In this document: one piece after another, positions 7,621 to 11,801 of the stretch | Numbering within the stretch: the stretch's first letter is position 1 | Layout of the letters: every line of letters starts with the position of its first letter | Origin: an uncultured Bacilli bacterium | GTDB lineage: Bacteria; Bacillota_I; Bacilli_A; RF39; UBA660 | Direction: 5' to 3' | Assembly: GCA_934097255.1 (NCBI GenBank) | Contig: CAKONT010000019.1 | Span: forward strand, 1-11,801 | Length of the DNA stretch: 11,801 nucleotides | Made by a program: the position numbers and the translations under genes | Notes under the pieces: model-generated | Databases searched by the model: none | What the model was told of the DNA's origin: nothing | Seen by the model: the letters and a program-made list of their open reading frames with translations, nothing else

Positions 7621-7800
7621 TCACTTTATTTTTTTCTCAAGTTTTTGATAACTTAATTGATAATTTATTAATGCTTGCATTGCACTCATAACTGCCGTAG
7701 ATTCAAACATATCTCTTTTGTAATAGCCATTTGTTAAATATCCTGTTATACCATTATCTTTTTTATTACTGCTATTACCAAGAATGCTTTCGATAACTTT
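7621..7800 (-). pseudogene. C-terminal fragment of an inosine/xanthosine triphosphatase-like (DUF84) gene
   Basis: Sixty codons are open on the minus strand, from just after a TGA (7803-7801) to the stop at 7623-7621, with no start codon. The block NGITGYLTNGYYKR followed by a helix ESTAVMSAMQAL resembles the C-terminus of DUF84 (YjjX-type) enzymes, 'GGAIGLLTNGLLTR...QAVILALIPF', which hydrolyse non-canonical purine triphosphates such as ITP and XTP. The rest of the gene is absent upstream, where the DUF2691-like gene begins after only 15 bases, so it is a truncated remnant. A shorter tail of the same sequence lies at 11438-11548 next to secA. The family call rests on one motif. Confidence 0.55.
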
Positions 7801-7815
7801 TCAAATATTTTTACA

Positions 7816-8157
7816 TCAACTTTCTATATTATTAATACTAGCTCTAATATAAGTTAGTAAACTTTTATCATATACATCTATTTCAACAAATATGTTGTCT
7901 ATTACTTTCATCTCCAATAATAAATTATTATCATCAAATAATTGTAATTGAAGTTGAACAATATAATAATCCTCTTGTTCTATAATTTTGTGAAATTCTA
8001 TATCATTATATTCAGATTTATTAAATAAAAAACTATAGTCTCCTCTAAATACTTCATCATAATCAACTTTCCATGTATATGAATTATTAGACGTTTTTCT
8101 AAATATTTTATCAAGATATTTATCATACTGATTTTTAACTTGGAATTTTATTTTCAT
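7816..8157 (-). CDS. Small DUF2691-like protein (113 aa)
   Basis: The start chosen is the ATG at 8157-8155, four bases after GGGAGG (8162-8167); a TTG further upstream would place the ribosome site in the coding region. The product is acidic, soluble and without a signal peptide. The pattern NSYTWKVDYDEVF (28-40), then YSFLF, then IEQEDYYIVQLQLQLF (about 59-74), resembles DUF2691, a Firmicutes family of unknown function with 'YNWxI...LF...YYIIFLxLQAF'. This is remembered similarity only. It lies just upstream of the DUF84-like fragment on the same strand and has no visible functional link to its neighbours. The surrounding DNA is full of decayed genes, so this may be a surviving cargo gene. 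Confidence 0.6.
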   Translation of the reverse strand: MKIKFQVKNQYDKYLDKIFRKTSNNSYTWKVDYDEVFRGDYSFLFNKSEYNDIEFHKIIEQEDYYIVQLQLQLFDDNNLLLEMKVIDNIFVEIDVYDKSLLTYIRASINNIES

Positions 8158-8175
8158 ATTACCTCCCAAAAACAA

Positions 8176-8359
8176 CTACATTTAAAGAAATAATTCATAA
8201 TATTTTATATTAATATATTATCTGCCATCAATTATTGAAATAAACATACTATTTCATTTTCTAATTTAACAACTATTTTTAGTTTATCACATTCAATGAT
8301 AAATTACAACATTGTTTTATTCACAATTGTTTTTTCTTTAAAACATTCTTATTTTTAAA
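8176..8359. other. Non-coding AT-rich stretch without recognisable content
   Basis: No open frame with a ribosome site and no stable hairpin is visible. It probably carries the promoter of the DUF2691-like gene: a TTGATG and a TATAAA-like box about 16 bases apart occur on the minus strand, but the composition makes such matches unreliable. Confidence 0.4.
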
Positions 8360-8544
8360 TTAACTTGATAAATTAGAAGAATCTTTGCCATCATTTTCTT
8401 TTAAGAAGTTATCTAATAAAGATTTTAAGACTTTAACACTACCTAACTTAATAGTAGATAAGTATCTTTTTTCAATTAAACTATAAACATAGTTGGGACT
8501 ATTTTTGCAACTTCTTTAACACTATAAATTAACGTATTTTCCAT
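8360..8544 (-). pseudogene. Frameshifted excisionase-like HTH_17 gene
   Basis: The frame from ATG 8544-8542 begins MENTLIYSVKEVAKI after an AAAGGAG ribosome site. It loses its match near 8500, where a second frame continues with SPNYVYSLIEKRYLSTIKLG and SVKVLKSLLDNFLKEN and ends at TAA 8362-8360. Together they make the MerR-like helix-turn-helix of small excisionase-family DNA-binding proteins ('YSVKEVAKIL...NYVYxLIEKGxLxxxKLGxxxV'). A small deletion around 8500 appears to have removed the end of the first helix and shifted the frame. In intact form these proteins direct excision or regulate integrative elements, so this points to the ruins of a mobile element. Confidence 0.72.
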
Positions 8545-8587
8545 TTCAAGCTCCTTTAATTTTTTTCTTCTTACTTTTTTTTAACTT

Positions 8588-8727
8588 TTAAATTTTTTTT
8601 ACATAAGGTATATCAAGTAATTTAGTTTCATTAACAATACAATCTAATTGTTCCATTATTCCTTTTTTTCTTTACCTTCTAGATCAAAGACATATTTTTT
8701 TATTACTACAACATTATATCTTTTCAT
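8588..8727 (-). pseudogene. Frameshifted small ORF of a mobile-element type
   Basis: The first frame reads MKRYNVVVIKKYVFDLEG from ATG 8727-8725 and stops at TAA 8658-8656. A second frame continues with EQLDCIVNETKLLDIPYVKKI to TAA 8590-8588. The two parts join into one short protein with a strand-turn-strand start and a helix, of the kind (DpnD/PcfM-like small proteins) common on plasmids and conjugative elements. One frameshift near 8656 explains the break. The family name is tentative. Confidence 0.5.
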
Positions 8728-8911
8728 TATTGACCATTACCAACATTTCTTTATTATTTATTTCAATTACATAATAATATCTAATAATGTTATTTATATC
8801 AATGCCATTTAAATCAGAGTTAAATAACTCCATTGCTTAACTCACAGCATCTTTCTTATTTTTAGCACTTACAGTTATTTCATTCTCGCTTATTTTTTTT
8901 AATTTTATACA
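8714..8911 (-). pseudogene. Small ORF interrupted by a stop codon
   Basis: One frame reads KISENEITVSAKNKKDAVS, then a TAA (8839-8837), then AMELFNSDLNG and IIRYYYVIEINNKEMLVMVN to the TAA at 8716-8714. The part before and after the stop reads as one protein with 'ITVSAKNKKDAVxxAMELF', a common strand-helix pattern of small mobile-element proteins. No upstream start with a ribosome site remains. Its end overlaps the start of the next broken ORF, as in a former operon. Confidence 0.45.
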
Positions 8912-8975
8912 GTAAAATATTATATACTATTATAATTCTCATTTTGTGTCGTGTTAAATTAGTGAAGATATAGTG

Positions 8976-8981
8976 TATAAT
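8976..8981 (+). promoter_or_regulatory. Candidate -10 box of the XRE-family gene
   Basis: A consensus TATAAT lies 27 bases before the ATG at 9009. No good -35 box is present; TTAAAT or GTTAAA at the right distance is the best available. The box falls inside an upstream GTG extension of the frame, which argues against that extension being translated. Confidence 0.4.
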
Positions 8982-9008
8982 AATATTGAAAGGAGCAAAG
9001 ATTATAAT

Positions 9009-10073
9009 ATGGATTTAGAAAAAAATGGAAAATTTATTGCTTCTGCAAGAAAAAAGAAAAAGCTAACTCAAGAACAATTAGCTATAAAATTAGGCATAAA
9101 TAATAGAACAATTTCAAGATGGGAAAATGGCAAAAATATGCCAGATGTATCTTTGTATAAACCATTGTGTGAAATATTAGAAATTTCAATAGAAGAATTA
9201 ATAAACGGAGAAAAAACAAATGAAAATGAAATTAAAGAAAGTGTTGAAAAAGCAATTATTAACACTGTAGATTTAAGTGAAAAAACTAGAAAAAAAATGA
9301 ATAAGCAAATCAAAATTTTAATATTTTTAATATTACTTATATTATTTTTTTCGACTATAATATTAATTTATTACAAGAAGAAATATCCCACAATAGATAT
9401 ATATAGTATGGATATTTTGCCAAGTGAAAAAAACATATTAAACGAAAAAAACACTTTAGATATGGGAGACTTTAAAATTTGGTTCTATGGAATAGATTCA
9501 ATACAACTTATTGATAAAGATAATAATCACTTTGATTTAAAAAGCGCATTAAAATATCATCAAGTAAAATTGCAAGATTTAGAAGGATATTTAGAATTTC
9601 AAGCTAATAATTCTACTATTGAAAAATATATGTTGTTTGATGGAGGAACAAAAATATATAAAACAAAAAAATATGAAGTGATTTTTTGTAATACTTTGGA
9701 CGGAAATAAAGATATTTATTTTAGGACTATTAATATAGAAAATAATTTAAAGGGTGAATATTGTAATCACACCGAAAACAACATTTGTTATTTTATTAGA
9801 ACATATCATATTTTAAACATTACTGAAACAGATGATAGTGAATTTGTAGACATAACAATAGAAGATTACAATAATAAAGTTGATATTGTAAGAGTAAATA
9901 ATACTAATAACATTAAAGCTGGAAAAAATTATGAATTCACATTTAGTACAGAAAAAAATTATGAAGATAATATTAAAAATATTTTTGAAAATTCCACTTT
10001 AATAGCAGTAGAAGAAACAAATAAAGACATTAATAATCAAATTAATGAAAAAATCTGTATTAATGATTATTAA
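9009..10073 (+). CDS. Membrane-anchored XRE-family HTH regulator (354 aa)
   Basis: Residues about 7-64 form a Cro/C1-type helix-turn-helix: FIASARKKKKLTQEQLAIKL, then NNRTISRWENG as the recognition helix and NMPDVSLYKPLCEIL. After a charged linker comes one membrane span (about 102-122, ILIFLILLILFFSTIILIYY) and a probably extracellular domain of about 230 residues that I do not recognise. The DNA-binding part would be cytoplasmic, giving a one-component sensor that binds DNA from the membrane. The ATG at 9009 was chosen because homologues of this type start MxLEKxGKFI; its AGGAG site (8991-8995) is a rather distant 13 bases upstream. A GTG at 8973 is the alternative. It is the only plus-strand gene in the window and lies apart from both operons. 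Its target is unknown. Confidence 0.85.
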   Translation: MDLEKNGKFIASARKKKKLTQEQLAIKLGINNRTISRWENGKNMPDVSLYKPLCEILEISIEELINGEKTNENEIKESVEKAIINTVDLSEKTRKKMNKQIKILIFLILLILFFSTIILIYYKKKYPTIDIYSMDILPSEKNILNEKNTLDMGDFKIWFYGIDSIQLIDKDNNHFDLKSALKYHQVKLQDLEGYLEFQANNSTIEKYMLFDGGTKIYKTKKYEVIFCNTLDGNKDIYFRTINIENNLKGEYCNHTENNICYFIRTYHILNITETDDSEFVDITIEDYNNKVDIVRVNNTNNIKAGKNYEFTFSTEKNYEDNIKNIFENSTLIAVEETNKDINNQINEKICINDY

Positions 10074-10180
10074 AATAAAAAAGCTATCAAATTAATCGTT
10101 TGAAATAAATATTGCTGATAAACAGGTCATGGATGTTTAAAGCAAAAAAAGATGGTGATTAGTAAATATCAATAATAATT

Positions 10181-10267
10181 AAAAAAATTAAAAGGACTGT
10201 CACCAATTAATTACATGTTGCAATCCTCTAATTAGAAACTATCAATAAACCTCTTGGGGTTCAGTCC
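10181..10267 (-). terminator. Possible long-loop terminator after the RhuM gene
   Basis: On the minus strand GGACTG (10267-10262) can pair with CAGTCC (10199-10194), and ACC with GGT just inside, followed directly by TTTTAATTTTTTT (to 10181). The T-rich tail and position just after the RhuM stop fit a terminator, but the loop of more than 40 bases is unusually long. The plus-strand gene has no clear terminator of its own in this gap (10074-10278). Confidence 0.4.
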
Positions 10268-10278
10268 AACAAGACACC

Positions 10279-11295
10279 CTATTCACTCTTTGCTTTATCA
10301 TCAATTTTATTACTTATTGCTTTTAAAGTTTCTAAATATTCTTTTTCCACTGGGCTTATTGTTTTTACTTGATATTTCTTATATTCATCTTTTGCTTTTT
10401 CTAATGCTTTATCATGACTAATTGCACCTGTTCCAACTAGTAGTTTTTCTCCAGTACTAGAAAGAATTGTATCTAGTTGTTTAATATAATCAGCCATATG
10501 CATTGGATTATGTCTAATTGCTTGTATTTCAGCAAAATCAAAATACCCAGATACTAAATTATTTAAAATTTTTAGTTCTTCTTCTGTTAGATAATTTTTA
10601 GCAATTATAACATCACTCATTACTGGCAAATCACCTTTAAAAGTGGTTAATCCCATAAAAGGTTTATCAGAATCGGCTCTTTCATATATTACTTCAGGTG
10701 CTGTATGTCCATGAGCAGCATAATGAAGTTTATTTTGAACAATTTTAAAAAATTCAATTGATTTACTGTCTTTAGGATTATAATCTACAGCAGTCGCATA
10801 CAAATCAAGAACTTGTCTATATAATACCTTTTCGGATGATCTTATGTCTTTGATTCTAGCAAGCAATTCTTTCCAATAATTTTCCCCACCATTACCTTTA
10901 AGTCTTTCGTCATCCATGGTGAAGCCTTTAATCATATATTCTTTAATTATTTTATTTGCCCAAGTCCTAAATTTAATTGCTTTCTTAGAGTTAACCCTAA
11001 AACCAATAGAAATAATCATATCCAAATTATAATATTTTGTATTGTAAACTTGTTTCCCATCATTACCCATATGTGCAATTTTTGCACATGTGTTATTTTC
11101 ATCTAATTCTTCATCTTTATAAATATTATTAATATGCCTTACAATTCCGCTTCTATCAATACTAAATAGTGATGCTAACGCTTCTGCATTTAGCCATACA
11201 TCTTCATTTTTTAATATTACTTCTACTTTTGTGTTTCCTTCTTCATCATTATAAAATAAAATATTATTTTCATCCCCAATTAATTTGTTTTTCAA
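10279..11295 (-). CDS. RhuM-family protein (338 aa)
   Basis: A full-length member of the RhuM family, named after a gene on a Salmonella pathogenicity island and widespread on mobile and defence-rich islands. Diagnostic parts are the N-terminal VWLNAEALASLFSIDRS with GIVRHINNIY (33-59, a DNA-binding-like block), YYNLDMIISIGFRVNS (88-103), and AAHGHTAPEVIYERADS and DKPFMGLTTFKGDLP (193-224). Its biochemical role is not established. The start is a TTG (11295-11293), seven bases after AGGAGG (11303-11308). A longer reading to 11388 would translate the promoter and part of the terminator region and is rejected. Expression is likely from the promoter at 11324-11352, which is a copy of the one in front of the PD-(D/E)XK gene. 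Confidence 0.88.
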   Translation of the reverse strand: MKNKLIGDENNILFYNDEEGNTKVEVILKNEDVWLNAEALASLFSIDRSGIVRHINNIYKDEELDENNTCAKIAHMGNDGKQVYNTKYYNLDMIISIGFRVNSKKAIKFRTWANKIIKEYMIKGFTMDDERLKGNGGENYWKELLARIKDIRSSEKVLYRQVLDLYATAVDYNPKDSKSIEFFKIVQNKLHYAAHGHTAPEVIYERADSDKPFMGLTTFKGDLPVMSDVIIAKNYLTEEELKILNNLVSGYFDFAEIQAIRHNPMHMADYIKQLDTILSSTGEKLLVGTGAISHDKALEKAKDEYKKYQVKTISPVEKEYLETLKAISNKIDDKAKSE

Positions 11296-11323
11296 ATTAA
11301 AACCTCCTTTAATATCTATAAAC

Positions 11324-11352
11324 ATTATACTATCTTTTAAATCAATAAACAA
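11324..11352 (-). promoter_or_regulatory. Sigma-70-type promoter of the RhuM gene
   Basis: Minus strand TTGTTT (11347-11352), 17-base spacer, TATAAT (11324-11329), 28 bases before the TTG start. Box sequences and spacing are identical to those at 7508-7536. Confidence 0.75.
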
Positions 11353-11391
11353 TTTAATTAACCAACTATTAACAATTAAATAAAACAATGT

Positions 11392-11427
11392 AAAAAACCC
11401 ATTCTTATTTATAAGAAACAGGGTTTT
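11392..11427 (-). terminator. Rho-independent terminator between the secA-side genes and RhuM
   Basis: On the minus strand AAAACCC with TTCTTA pairs with TAAGAA with GGGTTTT, then continues into a TTTTTT run. It matches the hairpin at 7575-7610 apart from two base changes and would stop transcription arriving from secA and the DUF84-like tail. Confidence 0.75.
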
Positions 11428-11437
11428 ATATCATAAA

Positions 11438-11548
11438 TCATTTTATTTTTTTCTCAATTTTTTAATAACTTAATTGATAATTTATTAATGATTGCATTGC
11501 ACTTATAATTGTTCTTTGTTTAGAAACATTTATTGATTCTAAAATTAT
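11438..11548 (-). pseudogene. Second, more decayed tail of the DUF84-like gene
   Basis: One frame reads ESINVSKQRTIISAMQSLIN and YQLSY, then a stop (11464-11462), then KIEKKIK and the TGA at 11440-11438. The part SAMQSLINYQLSY matches SAMQALINYQLSY of the fragment at 7621-7800 closely, so the two have a common origin. Here even the GYLTNG motif is gone and an in-frame stop has appeared, so it cannot be functional. Its position directly after secA suggests the original gene stood here. Confidence 0.6.
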
Positions 11549-11579
11549 TTACATGCCCTAACTCCTTTAATAGAACAAA

Positions 11580-11801
11580 TTACTTTCCACAGCAATTCTT
11601 ATATTTTTTTCCTGAGCCACATGGACACAAATCGTTCCTACCCACTTTATCACTTTTTGCCTGAACCTTCTTAGTCTCCTTGCCATCATTAGCAATAGTC
11701 TTCTTTACAGCTTCTTTTCTCTCGATATTTTGTCTAATCTCAGCCTTTAATAAGAACATACTAATTTCTTTATCTATCTTATTATTCATAGACTCAAACA
11801 A
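11580..11801 (-). CDS. secA: C-terminus of preprotein translocase ATPase SecA (cut by window edge)
   Basis: The last 74 codons of SecA, the cytoplasmic motor that drives proteins through Sec[23 protein letters not shown] with IRQNIERKE is the end of the helical scaffold/wing region. A variable Lys-rich linker follows, then the SEC-C zinc-binding tail [20 protein letters not shown] with its CxC-x8-CC ligands, which contacts SecB or ribosomes in other bacteria. The frame continues past the right edge, so the start is not in the window; the first Met seen is internal. SEC-C motifs also occur in unrelated proteins, but the preceding scaffold sequence supports SecA. This is the housekeeping anchor of the region. 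Confidence 0.85.
   Translation of the reverse strand: MFESMNNKIDKEISMFLLKAEIRQNIERKEAVKKTIANDGKETKKVQAKSDKVGRNDLCPCGSGKKYKNCCGK

Larger units (their letters stand above)
7475..7692. repeat. Direct repeat, copy 1 (promoter + terminator + gene tail)
   Basis: This stretch repeats at 11303-11509 in the same orientation, about 3.8 kb away. It spans the ribosome site, promoter, terminator hairpin and the end of the DUF84-like remnant. Over 7570-7686 against 11387-11503 I count 6 mismatches in 117 positions with no gaps; the promoter-side spacer is less conserved. The two copies bracket the RhuM, XRE and decayed-gene block. Confidence 0.85.
11303..11509. repeat. Direct repeat, copy 2 (promoter + terminator + gene tail)
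   Basis: Same-orientation partner of 7475-7692. It carries, in minus-strand order, the decayed gene tail, the terminator hairpin, the promoter and the ribosome site, here leading into the RhuM gene. Since this copy lies next to secA it may mark the original chromosomal arrangement, with the other copy arising by duplication. Confidence 0.85.

Noticed and set aside
8973..9008. GTG start for the XRE gene
   Set aside because: The frame would begin three bases before a consensus TATAAT and has no ribosome site; the ATG at 9009 gives the usual N-terminus of this family.
9068..9313. Minus-strand open frame of 81 codons opposite the XRE gene
   Set aside because: Antisense to a strong HTH domain, no ribosome site, hydrophobic only because it mirrors Lys/Glu-rich codons.
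10240..10277. End of an IS3-family insertion sequence
   Set aside because: CTTGGGGTTCAGTCCAAC resembles such ends, but there is no transposase, partner repeat or target duplication in the window.
11296..11388. Upstream extension of the RhuM frame (31 codons)
   Set aside because: It would translate the promoter and place AGGAGG inside the gene; the TTG start at 11295 has correct spacing.
1..11801. CRISPR array, tRNA or rRNA genes
   Set aside because: No regularly spaced repeats, no tRNA-like cloverleaf with CCA or T-loop consensus, and no rRNA-like GC-richer block were found by eye on either strand.
1..11801. Mycoplasma-type code with TGA as Trp
   Set aside because: TGA ends several genes directly before the next ribosome site, and Trp codons are TGG throughout.

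Overview
The window is very AT-rich and reads like an accessory region of a low-GC Firmicute (Bacillota; an uncultured gut lineage such as RF39 or Erysipelotrichales would fit, but this is inference). The signs are strong AGGAGG-type ribosome sites, frequent TTG and GTG starts, Rho-independent terminators, and a SecA C-terminus with its Cys-rich tail at the right edge. TGA acts as a stop (for example at 1616-1618) and Trp is encoded by TGG, so the code is standard and this is not a Mycoplasma-type genome.

Layout from the right edge, almost all on the minus strand: the 3' end of secA; a decayed C-terminal fragment that resembles an inosine/xanthosine triphosphatase (DUF84); a terminator and promoter; a RhuM-family gene (10279-11295); a lone plus-strand gene for a membrane-anchored XRE-type regulator (9009-10073); an 800-base zone of decayed small genes, including a frameshifted excisionase-like HTH gene and two broken short ORFs of a kind found on conjugative elements; a small DUF2691-like gene; a second copy of the DUF84-tail/terminator/promoter cassette; then two operons.

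Operon A (7468 to 5533) encodes a PD-(D/E)XK nuclease and an overlapping winged-helix protein, and ends at a clear terminator. Operon B (5421 to the left edge) is tightly packed: two proteins that align along their length with bacterial replicative DNA polymerase PolC but have lost catalytic residues; a 243-aa protein that may be a decayed proofreading-exonuclease-like domain; an apparently intact metallo-beta-lactamase/beta-CASP (RNase J-like) nuclease; an 87-aa protein; and a GNAT acetyltransferase cut by the window edge.

The most remarkable content is operon B. Two catalytically dead PolC relatives (690 and 332 aa) sit in one transcription unit with an intact RNase J-like nuclease. The genes are intact and translationally coupled, so they look selected rather than decaying. 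I know of no described system with this composition. One hypothesis is a defence or replication-interference module in which a PolC mimic senses or captures replication components and the nuclease is the effector. The repeated cassette of about 200 bases, carrying promoter and terminator, in front of both the PD-(D/E)XK and the RhuM gene suggests an accessory-gene exchange site downstream of secA and the DUF84 gene.
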